Positions 16,013 to 24,603 of a stretch of 27,204 nucleotides of DNA are shown here, piece after piece (position 1 is the first letter of the stretch; every line of letters starts with the position of its first letter). Both the position numbers and the translations under genes were made by a program. The notes under the pieces were generated by a model that did no database searches, was not told where the DNA came from, and saw nothing but the letters and a program-made list of their open reading frames with translations. This stretch comes from Chloroflexota bacterium (GTDB taxonomy: Bacteria > Chloroflexota > Limnocylindria > Limnocylindrales > CSP1-4): assembly GCA_021812735.1 (NCBI GenBank), contig JAKAMV010000033.1, forward strand, positions 1 through 27,204, given 5' to 3'.

Positions 16013-16852
16013 GTGTCTCGGCGTCCGCCGCGCGTCTCGGGCAACGCACCCCTGGCTCGTTCGGTGGCCGGGCTCGCGGTGATCGCCGCGATCGGCGCCG
16101 TGGCGGTGCTTGGGCTGCTCGGCGGTCGCCCCGCGGCAGGCCAGAGCGTCTCCACCGCGGGCGCGAGCGCCTCGACCGGGACGCCGGGATCGTCCGCGTC
16201 GGTCCATGCCGGCGGCGACCTCGCGGGCGGGATGGCGCTCTACCTGCAGACGTGCGCGGCGTGCCACGGTGTCACCGGGCAGGGGGTGCCGGGGGCCGGA
16301 CCGAGCCTGCAGGGGCAGGGCGCGGCGGGTACCGCCTACGTCCTCTACACGGGCCGCATGCCGCTGCCCGAGAACGGGGTGCCGTCGCTGCAGCGCCAGC
16401 CGCTGCTCTCTCCGAGCCAGATCCAGTCCCTCATCGACTACGTGGCGCAGATCGCGCCGGGCCCCACGATCCCCCCGGTCGACACGCAGGGGGCGGATCT
16501 CGCGGTTGGGCGCCAGCTCTTCATCAACAACTGCGCCGCCTGCCATGGTGCCGACGCGGCGGGCGGATCGGTGGGCGGCGGGTTCGTGGCCCCCAGCCTG
16601 CACAACGCCGCCCCCTCCACGGTCGGCGAGGCGATGGTGACCGGGCCTGGGCCGATGCCCGTCTTCCGGTTCCCGCTCCGGCAGATCGATGCGATCGCCG
16701 CCTACGTGCGGTACTTGCAGACCGCGCCGTCCCCCGGCGGGCTGTCGCTCGGCGGCATGGGGCCGGTGCCTGAGGGGTTCGTCGCGGGGAGCATCGGGGT
16801 CGCCCTGCTGCTGGTACTCGTGCAATGGGTGGCGCGGAGGCCGCGCCCATGA
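16013..16852 (+). CDS. qcrC: Diheme cytochrome c subunit of a bcc menaquinol oxidoreductase (QcrC-like)
   Basis: A 279-residue membrane-anchored cytochrome that passes electrons from the bc complex to the terminal oxidase. After a basic N-terminus there is one membrane segment (about 18-38), then an outward-facing part with two heme c sites, CAACH at 81-85 and CAACH at 174-178, each in a class I cytochrome c domain with a later Met-Pro that can supply the axial Met. A second membrane segment lies at the C-terminus (about 255-272). This TM-cyt c-cyt c-TM plan is that of actinobacterial QcrC. The GTG at 16013 is chosen over upstream in-frame starts because AAGGAGG ends eleven bases before it and it places the TM at the usual position. 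First gene of the operon. Confidence 0.93.
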   Translation: MSRRPPRVSGNAPLARSVAGLAVIAAIGAVAVLGLLGGRPAAGQSVSTAGASASTGTPGSSASVHAGGDLAGGMALYLQTCAACHGVTGQGVPGAGPSLQGQGAAGTAYVLYTGRMPLPENGVPSLQRQPLLSPSQIQSLIDYVAQIAPGPTIPPVDTQGADLAVGRQLFINNCAACHGADAAGGSVGGGFVAPSLHNAAPSTVGEAMVTGPGPMPVFRFPLRQIDAIAAYVRYLQTAPSPGGLSLGGMGPVPEGFVAGSIGVALLLVLVQWVARRPRP

Positions 16853-16892
16853 GGCACGGCTGCGGCGTCGGCGGCGGGGAGGCGACTAGCCG

Positions 16893-17822
16893 ATGACGTC
16901 CGGGATCGACGGTCGGTCCGCACGTGGCTACGCCGGACCGCGCGTCCGGGGCCGCGTGCCCACCGCCAGCGAGTATCGGGCGGAGGTGCTCGTCGGCACG
17001 CTCTTCGTGCTGACCATCGTCGCCGGGTTCGCGCTCCTGGTGGTCTACCTGGTGGGGGGCGATACGCAGGTCCAGGGGGTCCTGCTGACCCTCGCGTTCG
17101 GCGGCCTTGGGGCTGGCATCGTGGTCTGGGCCCAACGGCTGCTTCCGACCCGCCTGGCGATCGAGGAACGCCACCCGATCGCCCCGGCGCTGACGGCCGA
17201 GGCGTCAGAGGTCGCAGCCGCCACCCGCGAGGCAGAGGCGGGGTTCACGCGGCGCCACCTGCTGATCGGGCTCCTCTTCGGCGCCGTTGCGGGTCTCGGC
17301 GCCGCTCTGCTGATGCCGGTCCTCTCGCTCGGGCCGGCGCCGGGCCGGGACCTGTTCGTGACGGCCTGGAAAAAGGGTTCGCGCGTCGTCGGATTGGACG
17401 GCAAGCCGGTACAGGCCAGCCAACTGCCGATCGACGGCGTGCTGACCGTCTTCCCGGAGGGCGCCGTGGGCGATGCAATGGCGCAGACGCTCTTGATCCG
17501 GGTCCCGCCGGACCTGCTGCGGCTGCCGCCCGACCGGATGGCGTGGGCGCCGGACGGGTACGTCGCGTATTCGAAGGTGTGCACGCACGCCGGCTGCCCG
17601 GTGGGACTCTATCGGGCGATCCAGCACCGACTGATCTGCCCCTGCCACCAGTCCACGTTCGACGTGCTCGACGGCGCGCAGCCCAGCTTCGGTCCCGCCG
17701 CGCGCGCGCTCCCCCAGCTGCCGATCCGGCTCCTCCCAGACGGCACGTTCGTCGCACTGGGCGACTTCCCCGAGCCGGTGGGCCCGAGTTTCTGGAACAT
17801 GACCTCGGGGGACGGAGCGTGA
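16893..17822 (+). CDS. qcrA: Rieske iron-sulfur subunit with three membrane segments (QcrA-like)
   Basis: A 309-residue Rieske protein that takes electrons from quinol at the outer face of the membrane and hands them to the diheme cytochrome. Three hydrophobic segments (about 31-53, 59-81 and 122-146) precede the soluble domain, as in actinobacterial QcrA, whereas ordinary Rieske proteins have one. The third begins after FTRRHLLIG, which contains an Arg-Arg pair of the Tat kind. The 2Fe-2S ligands are Cys230 and His232 (CTHAGC, with Cys235 for the disulfide) and Cys249 and His252 (CPCH, with Cys251). GGGGAGG lies ten bases before the ATG. Its stop overlaps the qcrB start (GTGA). Confidence 0.95.
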   Translation: MTSGIDGRSARGYAGPRVRGRVPTASEYRAEVLVGTLFVLTIVAGFALLVVYLVGGDTQVQGVLLTLAFGGLGAGIVVWAQRLLPTRLAIEERHPIAPALTAEASEVAAATREAEAGFTRRHLLIGLLFGAVAGLGAALLMPVLSLGPAPGRDLFVTAWKKGSRVVGLDGKPVQASQLPIDGVLTVFPEGAVGDAMAQTLLIRVPPDLLRLPPDRMAWAPDGYVAYSKVCTHAGCPVGLYRAIQHRLICPCHQSTFDVLDGAQPSFGPAARALPQLPIRLLPDGTFVALGDFPEPVGPSFWNMTSGDGA

Positions 17823-19369
17823 GCGGGACGGTGCCCGCGCCGCCGGGCGGCACCGACGACGTGCTCGCGGAGGCCGTGCGGCTCCGCGGAGAGCCCGTGC
17901 CGCGGGCGGCCGACGGCGTGGAGGGCGACGCGCTGCCAGCGCCCGGCGGGGACCTCCCGATCGTCGGCCCGGCGGTGCGCTTCCTCGACGAACGGACGGG
18001 ACTCGCTACCTTCGGTCGCACCGCGTTGCAGAAGGTGTTCCCGGACCACTGGTCGTTCCTGCTCGGCGAGGTGGCGGCGTTCTCGTTCGTGGTCCTTCTC
18101 CTTACCGGCACGTTCCTCACGATGTTCTTCCGCCCCGACACGACGCCGGTCACCTACCAGGGGCCGTACCAGCCGCTGGAGGGGCAGACCGTCTCGAGCG
18201 CGTTCGACTCGGTGATGCAGCTGAGCTTCCAGGTCCGCGCCGGACTGCTCATGCGGCAGATCCACCACTGGGCCGCCCTGATCTTCGTCGGCGCGATCCT
18301 GATGCACCTCGCCCGCATCTTCTTCACCGGCGCGTTCCGCCGGCCGCGCGAGGTGAACTGGATCATCGGGTTCGGGCTCCTGCTGATCGCGCTCGGCGAG
18401 GGCTTCTCCGGCTACTCGCTGCCCGACGATCTTCTGTCGGGTACCGGCTTGCGGATCGCCTATTCGGCCGCCCTCTCGATCCCGTTCATCGGGCCCTGGT
18501 TCGCCTCGCTCTTCTTCGGCGGCATCTTCCCGTCGTCGGGCTTCATCAGCCGGCTCTTCGTGATCCACGTGATGCTGCTGCCCGGCGCATTGAGCGCCGG
18601 TATCGCGATCCACCTGCTGATCGTCTGGCTGCAGAAGCACACCCAGTACCGCACCCCCGGCGCGACCGAGCGAAACGTCATCGGGCTCTCGCTCTGGCCG
18701 GGCCAGACGTTCCGGTCGATCGGCCTCTTCTTCCTGACAGTCGCCGTGGTCACGCTCCTGGGCGGCCTCGTCGAGATCAACCCGGTCTGGGTCTACGGGC
18801 CCTTCGTGCCGTACACGGCGGCCTCGCCCGCGCAGCCGGATTACTACATTGGCTGGCTCGAGGGGCTGCTGCGCATGGCGCCGGGATGGCAGGTCACGCT
18901 CTTCGGGGTGACGATCCCGGAACCGTTCGTGCCCGGCGTGGTGGTGCCCGGGATCCTCTTCGGGGTGCTGTGGGCGTGGCCGTTCATCGAGGCGCGCATC
19001 ACCGGCGATCACCGCGAGCACAATCTGCTGGATTGGCCCTGGGAGGCCCCCTGGCGTGCGGCTACCGGCGTCGCGTTCGCGGGGCTCTTTGCCGTGCTGA
19101 TGCTGGCCGGGGCCAACGACGTGCTCGGGGCATGGCTGGGCATCCCGGTCGAGACCCTCACGGTCCTGTTCCGGATCCTCGTGTTCGGCGTGCCGGTCGT
19201 CGCCTGGGTCGCCACCTACGGGCTGGCACGCGGCCGCCTGCAGCGTGGCGCGGGTCCGATCGAGCCGCCCGGCGGGATCGCCCTGCGCCGTAACGCCAGT
19301 GGCGGCTTCGAGGAGGTCCGGGAGACGGCGCGCGTCGAGGCGACCGTGGGGGAGGGCGGCGAATCGTGA
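17819..19369 (+). CDS. qcrB: Cytochrome b subunit of the bcc complex (QcrB-like)
   Basis: A 516-residue integral membrane protein that oxidises quinol and holds two b hemes. The heme ligands are His149 and His163 in one helix and His250 and His265 in another, a spacing of 14 and 15 residues, as in actinobacterial and b6f-type proteins and unlike the 14/14 of classical bc1. The quinol-site PEWY motif appears as PDYY followed by IGW, close to the PDWYIGW of Actinobacteria. About eight or nine hydrophobic helices are visible. The chain is longer than bc1 cytochrome b at both ends, with a Pro/Gly/Ala-rich N-terminus and a charged C-terminus. The start is GTG 17819, overlapping the qcrA stop; its own stop overlaps the ctaC start. 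Confidence 0.95.
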   Translation: MSGTVPAPPGGTDDVLAEAVRLRGEPVPRAADGVEGDALPAPGGDLPIVGPAVRFLDERTGLATFGRTALQKVFPDHWSFLLGEVAAFSFVVLLLTGTFLTMFFRPDTTPVTYQGPYQPLEGQTVSSAFDSVMQLSFQVRAGLLMRQIHHWAALIFVGAILMHLARIFFTGAFRRPREVNWIIGFGLLLIALGEGFSGYSLPDDLLSGTGLRIAYSAALSIPFIGPWFASLFFGGIFPSSGFISRLFVIHVMLLPGALSAGIAIHLLIVWLQKHTQYRTPGATERNVIGLSLWPGQTFRSIGLFFLTVAVVTLLGGLVEINPVWVYGPFVPYTAASPAQPDYYIGWLEGLLRMAPGWQVTLFGVTIPEPFVPGVVVPGILFGVLWAWPFIEARITGDHREHNLLDWPWEAPWRAATGVAFAGLFAVLMLAGANDVLGAWLGIPVETLTVLFRILVFGVPVVAWVATYGLARGRLQRGAGPIEPPGGIALRRNASGGFEEVRETARVEATVGEGGES

Positions 19370-20175
19370 CCCGCTCGGCCATCTCGGGCACCTGCCCCGC
19401 AACACGCCGCCGGCGCGTGCTGCCGGCCGTGCTCCTCCTGCTGGCCGTGACCGTGCTGGCGGCCGGCTGCATGCCGCATCCCGCTACGAGCCAGGGCCAG
19501 GCCACGTTCGACCTCTACCAGGTCTTTTTCTGGGCCGGCGCCGTCGTCGCCGCGCTCGTGTGGGGCCTCACCACGTTCGCGGTGCTCCGGTATCGGCGGC
19601 GCAGCGATGCGTTGCCCACCCAGGTGCGCGAGAACGGCCGACTCGAATTGGTCTGGACGGCGCTGCCGTTCTTGACGGTCGCCGCGCTTTCCGTGCTGAC
19701 GTTGCTGACGCTCTCGACCGTCGACGCTATCCCACGCGATCCACCGCTGACCGTCCATGTCGTGGCCTTCCGCTGGTCGTGGCAGTTCACCTATGAGGGC
19801 CAGGGCGTCGTCGTGACCGGCGATGCCAGCCACCCGCCGGAGCTCGTCCTCCCCGCCGGGCAGACCACGCAGATCGTGCTGACCTCGGCCGACGTGATCC
19901 ACTCGTTCTGGGTGCCCGATTTCCTCTTCAAGCGCGATGCGATCCCCGGAGTCACGAACCGGTTCGCGTTCACCGTCGAGCAGCCCGGCACGTGGAGCGG
20001 CCAGTGCGCGCGGTACTGCGGCCTGTACCACGACCAGATGACGTTCGTGGTGCGGGCGATGCCCGTGCCGCAGTTCCGGGCCTGGCTGGCGGCACAGCGG
20101 GGCCCTGGCTCGGTCATGCCGACGGGCGCGCCCGTGGTGCCGTCCTCCGCGTCGCCGACAGGGAGCATGCCATGA
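19366..20175 (+). CDS. ctaC: Cytochrome c oxidase subunit II, lipoprotein with CuA domain
   Basis: A 269-residue subunit that receives electrons into the binuclear CuA centre. A type II signal peptide ends in LAAGC, so Cys35 should be lipidated. Two membrane helices follow (about 50-73 and 97-118), then the cupredoxin domain with the FRWSWQF aromatic strand. The CuA ligands His179 (VIHSFWVP), Cys214, Cys218, His222 and Met225 are all present. The loop reads [12 protein letters not shown]. The position that is Glu in most enzymes and Gln in ba3 types is Arg216; that residue normally ligates copper through its backbone and contacts the Mg site. The start is a GTG overlapping the qcrB stop. A Ser/Pro/Gly tail follows the domain. 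Confidence 0.95.
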   Translation: MTRSAISGTCPATRRRRVLPAVLLLLAVTVLAAGCMPHPATSQGQATFDLYQVFFWAGAVVAALVWGLTTFAVLRYRRRSDALPTQVRENGRLELVWTALPFLTVAALSVLTLLTLSTVDAIPRDPPLTVHVVAFRWSWQFTYEGQGVVVTGDASHPPELVLPAGQTTQIVLTSADVIHSFWVPDFLFKRDAIPGVTNRFAFTVEQPGTWSGQCARYCGLYHDQMTFVVRAMPVPQFRAWLAAQRGPGSVMPTGAPVVPSSASPTGSMP

Positions 20176-21890
20176 CCACGCTGACCGACGTCGTCACCGC
20201 CCCGCGCCCCCGCGCCGGCGCCGATCTCCTCGAGTGGGTCACCACCACCGACCACAAGCGGATCGGGCTGCTCTACCTTGGGACCGCTATCGTCTTCTTC
20301 CTGCTGGCGGGCGTGATGGCCGAGTTCATGCGGGCCGAACTGGTGGCGCCCGGGCTGCAGTTCCTGACGACCTCCGAGTACAACCAGCTCTTCACGATCC
20401 ACGGCACGCTCATGCTGCTCTTCTTCGCGACGCCGGTGGCGATCGGGTTCGGCAACTACTTCATCCCGCTGCAGATCGGCGCGGCCGATATGGCGTTTCC
20501 GCGCCTGAACGCGCTCTCTTACTGGCTCTTTCTGTTCGGCGGGATCATCGTGGTCTCCGGCTTCGGGGTCGCGGGCGGCGCCGCCGCGAACGGCTGGACG
20601 GCCTATGTGCCGCTCTCCGACGCGTACACGCAGGGCGCCGGGATGGACCTTTGGATCGTGGGCGTCGGGATGGTCGGTTTCGCGGGCATCCTCGGCGCGA
20701 TCAACTTCATCGCCACGATCTTCACGAAGCGCGCCCCCGGCATGACGATGTTCCGGATGCCGATCTTCACGTGGAACATGCTCGTCACGTCGGTGATGAT
20801 CCTTTTCGCGTTCCCGCCGTTGACGGCCGCCCTCGCGATGCTCTTCATCGACCGCCATCTGGGCGGCTCTATCTACGCGCCATCGCAGGGTGGCGACGCT
20901 GTCATCTGGCAACACTTGTTCTGGTTTTTCGGTCATCCCGAGGTCTACATCATCATCCTGCCCTTCTTCGGGATCATGAGCGAGGTGGTCCCGGTGTTCA
21001 GCCGACGCCCGATCTTCGGGTACCGCCAGATCGTGACCGCGACGTTCTCCATCGCGTTCCTCTCGATGGCGGTATGGGCGCACCATATGTTCACCACCGG
21101 GGTGGTCGATGATCCTTTCTTCAGCGTGATGTCGTACTTGATCGCCGTCCCGACGGGGGTCAAGATCTTCAACTGGATCGCCACGATGTGGAAGGGCCAG
21201 ATCCGGTTCACCACGGCGATGCTCTTCTGCATCGGGATGCTCTACACGTTTACGATCGGGGGGATCAGCGGCGTGATGGCGGCGTCCCCGCCGCTCGATT
21301 TCCAGTTCAACGACTCGTACTTCATCGTCGCCCATTTCCACAATGTGCTGATCGGTGGCACCGTCTTCCTCACCTTTGCCGGCTTTTACTACTGGTTCCC
21401 CAAGATGACGGGCCGCTTCCTGGACGAGCGACTGGGAAAGCTCCACTTCCTGGCCTGGTTCGCGGGCGTCCCGCTGACACTCCTGCCGATGTACCAGCTG
21501 GGGCTCGACGGGATGCCGCGCCGGATCGCGGACTACTCGCCGGCTACCGGTTGGAGCGACCTGAACGCGCTGGCGACGGCCGGCGCGATCCTGCTCGGGC
21601 TCGGCACGATCCCGTTCCTGATAGCGATCGTGGTGGCATTGCGCCAGCCCGCGACTGCGCCGGCCGATCCATGGGGCGGCTTTGCCCTCGAATGGGCGAC
21701 CAGCTCGCCGCCGCCGGCGCACAATTTCGACAGGCTGCCGCCGATCCGCTCCGATCGACCCGTCTTCGACGCACGGATGGCGGTAGCGGTCGGCGCTGGG
21801 GGTGCTGGCGGGCCGAGCGGCGGGCTGGCGGGGGACGGAGCGGGCGCCACGGGGTCCGCAGCGTTGGCCGCCGATCCGGACGGAGGATAG
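20172..21890 (+). CDS. ctaD: Cytochrome c oxidase subunit I (A-family, aa3-type)
   Basis: The 572-residue catalytic subunit that reduces O2 to water and pumps protons. Twelve membrane helices are expected and hydrophobic blocks fit this. The ligands are His77 and His390 for the low-spin heme, His388 for the high-spin heme, and His255, His304 and His305 for CuB. Tyr259 is the residue cross-linked to His255. Glu257 in GHPEVY marks an A1-type D-channel and Lys331 in PTGVK the K-channel. The protein ends in a hydrophilic Gly/Ala-rich tail of about 45 residues. The ATG overlaps the ctaC stop and has gggag six bases upstream. No subunit III gene and no heme A synthase gene follow in the window. Confidence 0.96.
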   Translation: MTTLTDVVTAPRPRAGADLLEWVTTTDHKRIGLLYLGTAIVFFLLAGVMAEFMRAELVAPGLQFLTTSEYNQLFTIHGTLMLLFFATPVAIGFGNYFIPLQIGAADMAFPRLNALSYWLFLFGGIIVVSGFGVAGGAAANGWTAYVPLSDAYTQGAGMDLWIVGVGMVGFAGILGAINFIATIFTKRAPGMTMFRMPIFTWNMLVTSVMILFAFPPLTAALAMLFIDRHLGGSIYAPSQGGDAVIWQHLFWFFGHPEVYIIILPFFGIMSEVVPVFSRRPIFGYRQIVTATFSIAFLSMAVWAHHMFTTGVVDDPFFSVMSYLIAVPTGVKIFNWIATMWKGQIRFTTAMLFCIGMLYTFTIGGISGVMAASPPLDFQFNDSYFIVAHFHNVLIGGTVFLTFAGFYYWFPKMTGRFLDERLGKLHFLAWFAGVPLTLLPMYQLGLDGMPRRIADYSPATGWSDLNALATAGAILLGLGTIPFLIAIVVALRQPATAPADPWGGFALEWATSSPPPAHNFDRLPPIRSDRPVFDARMAVAVGAGGAGGPSGGLAGDGAGATGSAALAADPDGG

Positions 21891-21893
21891 ACG

Positions 21894-22385
21894 GTGCCGG
21901 AGGAAACCCGTCTCTTCATCCGGAGCTTTCTCTTTGCCCTGGTCGTCGCGACGGCCTACTGGTTCGTCAGCTATGACGCGATCGGGACAGTGCTGCTCGG
22001 CGGGTTTGCGGCCGCCTCGCTCACGGCGTTCGCGCTTCTGAAACGCGGCGCCCCACGGCGTGACGATCGGCCCACCGGCTCGTCAAGTGTCGCTGGGGGA
22101 CTGCTGGTTCAAGTCAGGGACTTGATCGGAACCGCCGAAGACCCGGCGCACGAGCGGCCGTTCGAGGACGAACGCGGGCGGATCCCCGTGGCCAGCCTGG
22201 CGCCGGTGCTGCTCGGCATCGGGGTGGCCATGGTGGCGCTTGGGCTCATCTTCGGGGTCTGGAGCGTGATCGCCGGGGCCATCCCGCTGGCCCTCGGTCT
22301 GCGCGAATGGCTCCGGGAAGTGAACGGGGAACTGCGCGCCCTTGCCGCTGACGAGGAGGCGGAGGCGGCGCGAGACGGCCGATAG
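21894..22385 (+). CDS. ctaF: Small membrane subunit IV of the oxidase (CtaF-like)
   Basis: A 163-residue protein with two pairs of membrane helices (about 9-27 and 30-49, then 100-120 and 122-140) separated by a charged loop. It starts with ETRLF and has the GRIPVASLAPVLLG entry to the third helix, which resembles actinobacterial CtaF, the subunit IV of the bcc:aa3 supercomplex. The GTG start at 21894 has cggagg seven bases upstream, within the end of ctaD. The assignment rests on helix layout, length and position more than on conserved residues. An unrelated assembly or small structural subunit is the alternative. Last gene of the operon; a hairpin begins two bases after the stop. Confidence 0.75.
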   Translation: MPEETRLFIRSFLFALVVATAYWFVSYDAIGTVLLGGFAAASLTAFALLKRGAPRRDDRPTGSSSVAGGLLVQVRDLIGTAEDPAHERPFEDERGRIPVASLAPVLLGIGVAMVALGLIFGVWSVIAGAIPLALGLREWLREVNGELRALAADEEAEAARDGR

Positions 22386-22386
22386 G

Positions 22387-22404
22387 GCGCGGCTACGGCC
22401 GCGC
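22387..22404 (+). terminator. UNCG-tetraloop hairpin ending the respiratory operon
   Basis: The arms GCGCGGC (22387-22393) and GCCGCGC (22398-22404) pair perfectly around the loop TACG. In RNA this gives a C(UACG)G cap, one of the most stable tetraloops. It begins two bases after the ctaF stop codon. No U-tract follows. The remaining 22405-22596 gap before the next regulator holds no gene and no promoter I can support. Confidence 0.6.
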
Positions 22405-22596
22405 GGCGTCCCGATGCGCTGCGCCCGGCAGGCGCAGACTCCCGTGACTGCAACGCGTTCGAAACAGGAGACGGCGCGCGACCGATGGTGCCGGGACGCG
22501 CGGTGTGCGGCAATGGCCGTGCCTCGGCCTGCCCACTGGGGGTGGCCGGACGCGCCCGGCCGCGTCACACTGCAGGACGCGCGACCTGGAGGAGAG

Positions 22597-23313
22597 ATGA
22601 ACAACCAGCTGCTCGTCCTCGTCGCCGACGACGAGCCGCGTATCACGAAGCTCGTGGCGCTGACCCTGCACGGTGAGGGCTTTCGCGTGGTGACCGCCAA
22701 CAGCGGCGAAGAGGCGCTCCGCCGGGCCGAAGAGGTGCGGCCCGATCTCGTGCTGCTCGACATCGTGATGCCCGATCTCGACGGCATCGAGGTGATGCGG
22801 CAACTTCGCGAGTGGCGCCCGGTGCCGGTCATCCTGCTGACGGCGAGAGGCTCGACGGCCGACAAGGCCAGGGGGCTCGACCTGGGCGCGGACGACTACG
22901 TGGCCAAGCCGTTCCACCCCGACGAGCTGGCGGCGCGGGTGCGCGCCGTGCTCCGCCGCGCGGCGGGGTCGACCGGGGCCGGCATCGTCCGCCTCGGCGA
23001 TATCGAGATCGACCTCGAGCGGCGGATCGTGACGCGCCACGGCGAGCTGGTCTCGCTGAGCCGGACCGAATGGCTGCTGCTCCAGCATCTCGCCGCGAAC
23101 GCGGGGCGCGTCGTCCTGCACACCGAGCTGCTCACCAAGGTGTGGGGCCCCGAATACCGCGACGATCTACAGTATCTGCGGGTCTGGATCAGCCGCGTTC
23201 GGCGGAAGCTCGGGGCCGCGCCCGGCGAGCCGGGCCCGATCACGACGTTCCAGGGGATCGGATACGTGCTCGACATCGAGGGCGCCCGGCGCCGGTCGGG
23301 CATCGCCCGCTAA
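22597..23313 (+). CDS. OmpR/KdpE-type response regulator without adjacent kinase
   Basis: A 238-residue transcription regulator. The receiver domain (about 5-118) carries Asp11-Asp12, the phosphorylation site Asp55 (LVLLDIVMPDLDG), Thr82 and Lys104 (YVAKPFHPDEL). The winged-helix domain (about 132-228) has LSRTEWLLLQHLAANAG, VWGPEYRDDLQYLRVWISRVRRKL and the final FQGIGYVL strand, a complete and typical form. The ATG has tggaggag just upstream (22588-22595). An in-frame start far upstream is not supported. No histidine kinase lies beside it, so it must use a distant one. It follows the respiratory operon by 211 bp, with a terminator between, so control of that operon is only a possibility. Confidence 0.94.
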   Translation: MNNQLLVLVADDEPRITKLVALTLHGEGFRVVTANSGEEALRRAEEVRPDLVLLDIVMPDLDGIEVMRQLREWRPVPVILLTARGSTADKARGLDLGADDYVAKPFHPDELAARVRAVLRRAAGSTGAGIVRLGDIEIDLERRIVTRHGELVSLSRTEWLLLQHLAANAGRVVLHTELLTKVWGPEYRDDLQYLRVWISRVRRKLGAAPGEPGPITTFQGIGYVLDIEGARRRSGIAR

Positions 23314-23343
23314 CTCGCTGTGCGCCCGCTAACTCGCTGTGCG
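23306..23343 (+). repeat. 19-bp tandem duplication spanning two convergent stop codons
   Basis: The unit cccgctaactcgctgtgcg occurs at 23306-23324 and, identical, at 23325-23343. The first copy holds the TAA of the response regulator (23311-23313). The second holds the stop of the IclR gene on the other strand (TAG, 23331-23329). With a single copy the two stops would overlap in CTAA. Confidence 0.95.
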
Positions 23344-24354
23344 CCGGCCGCTGGCCGCGTCGTCCTCTCGGGCCAGCCGCAGCGCTGCCTCACCGGCGCG
23401 GTAGCCGAGCCCTGCCGATATCGCCTCGGCCGCCCTGGCAGTCTCGACCGCGAACCGGTGCACGACCTCACGGCCGAACTGCGCGGCGGGGCCGGCGATC
23501 CCGACCGCGGCGACGACCCGGCCGCGGGCGTCGCGGATCGGGGCGGCGAGCGAGGCGAGGCCGATCTGGTGCTCGCGCGCGCTCTCCGCCCAGCCCCGCG
23601 AGCGGACCTTCGCGAGCTCCTCCTCGAGCCGGGCGCGGTCGGTGATCGTGTACGGTGTTGCAGCGACGAGCGCCTGCCTGTCGAGCAGCGCCGAGCGCTC
23701 CGCCAGCGGCAGATAGGCGAGGAGGACCTTGCCCGCACTGGTGGCGTGTGCCGGATGCCGGCAGCCGAGCCGGTTGGCGAGCCGTAGCGTGGCGAGGGTC
23801 TCACGTCGCTCGACCACCACGATGTCGAGCCCGTCCAACACCGCGATGTGGACGCTCTCGCCCGTCCGCGAGAGCAGCTCGTCGACCGCGCCGACCGCGA
23901 CGAGGTGGAGGTCGGCCCGCGATGGGACCCGTGCCCCCAGCTCGTAGAGGCGCAGGCCGAGCCGGTAGTGGCCCCGGTCCGTGGCGCGTTCGACGAGCCC
24001 CTCCCGCGTGAGGGTGGTCAGGAGCCGGTGGACGGTGCTCTTCGCGAGCCCGAGCCGTCGGGCAAGCTCGGTCACGCCGAGCTCGCGATCGGCCGGGGCG
24101 AACGCGGCGAGCAGCCGTGCCGCGTGATGGACCGCGGCGATCGAGCCGCTCATCGCGCCGCCCCGGGCATCGTCCTGCGCGGGGCGCCCCGGTCCCCGGG
24201 CTGCCGCCTCGGTCTCGTCTGCCGCGCGCTCGGCTCCCTCGGGTGCGGCCGCCTCGGTCTCGTCCGCCGCGCGCTCGGCTCCCTCGGGTGCTGCCGCCTC
24301 GGCCTCGTCCGCCGCGCGGTCGGCCCCCTCGGGTTTGACCGCCGTCACGTTCAC
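23329..24354 (-). CDS. IclR-family transcriptional regulator with repetitive N-terminus
   Basis: A regulator of about 341 residues. A winged helix-turn-helix (about 92-125, LGVTELARRLGLAKSTVHRL) is followed by an IclR effector-binding domain (about 145-320, with the HATSAGKVLLAYLP and GLASLAAPIRD segments). Such proteins bind a small organic ligand and usually control neighbouring catabolic genes. The first 55 or so residues consist of three copies of a 15-residue Pro-Glu-Gly-Ala/Glu-Thr unit, unusual for the family. Start choice: AGGAGG lies at 24371-24366 and overlaps the most upstream GTG (24366), so the GTG at 24354, eleven bases downstream, is preferred. An internal ATG at 24153 would remove the repeats but has no good ribosome site. 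It is divergent from the NUDIX gene and convergent with the response regulator. Confidence 0.9.
   Translation of the reverse strand: MNVTAVKPEGADRAADEAEAAAPEGAERAADETEAAAPEGAERAADETEAAARGPGRPAQDDARGGAMSGSIAAVHHAARLLAAFAPADRELGVTELARRLGLAKSTVHRLLTTLTREGLVERATDRGHYRLGLRLYELGARVPSRADLHLVAVGAVDELLSRTGESVHIAVLDGLDIVVVERRETLATLRLANRLGCRHPAHATSAGKVLLAYLPLAERSALLDRQALVAATPYTITDRARLEEELAKVRSRGWAESAREHQIGLASLAAPIRDARGRVVAAVGIAGPAAQFGREVVHRFAVETARAAEAISAGLGYRAGEAALRLAREDDAASGRRTAS
24201..24335 (-). repeat. 45-bp tandem repeat in the IclR N-terminus, three copies
   Basis: Three adjacent 45-bp copies (24201-24245, 24246-24290 and 24291-24335) encode the 15-residue units PEGAERAADETEAAA (twice) and PEGADRAADEAEAAA. 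The two copies further from the start are nearly identical and the start-proximal copy has diverged. The period is a multiple of three, so copy number can change without a frameshift. Confidence 0.95.
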
Positions 24355-24448
24355 GGGCGTGGACACCTCCTACTCGAGCCGACGGCGCTCCATCCGTCTT
24401 CGGTCGCTGCAGCGCCATGGCCATCGACGCGCTCAGTTCCCGCGCTCT

Positions 24449-24465
24449 GTTCCGAGGCGCGGAAC
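24449..24465. promoter_or_regulatory. Operator-like inverted repeat upstream of the IclR gene
   Basis: GTTCCG (24449-24454) and CGGAAC (24460-24465) are perfect inverted arms with a 5-base spacer. A further GTTCC lies at 24435-24439. The size and symmetry fit a dimeric IclR-type operator between the divergent IclR and NUDIX genes. Autoregulation is inference. Confidence 0.4.
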
Positions 24466-24567
24466 GCGATCGCAAGCGTGGGTGAGCGGGCGTGACACGC
24501 GGGCGCTCACGGCGGGCCCCCATCTCGCAAATCCGTCACAGCCACGCCGGCTATCGACACGCGTGCG

Positions 24568-24596
24568 GCGACAGGGGCGCGGCGGCCCGCTACGAT
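24568..24596 (+). promoter_or_regulatory. Promoter of the NUDIX gene, leaderless type
   Basis: GCGACA (24568-24573), 17 bases, TACGAT (24591-24596), then seven bases to the GTG start at 24604. Transcription would begin at or next to the start codon, and no ribosome site precedes it. The rest of 24367-24603 contains only the operator-like repeat. Confidence 0.5.
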
Positions 24597-24603
24597 CGAG
24601 CTC

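Noticed and set aside
17609..21722. Long minus-strand frames opposite qcrB and ctaD
   Set aside because: Highly charged His/Asp/Arg compositions are the antisense image of hydrophobic membrane proteins.
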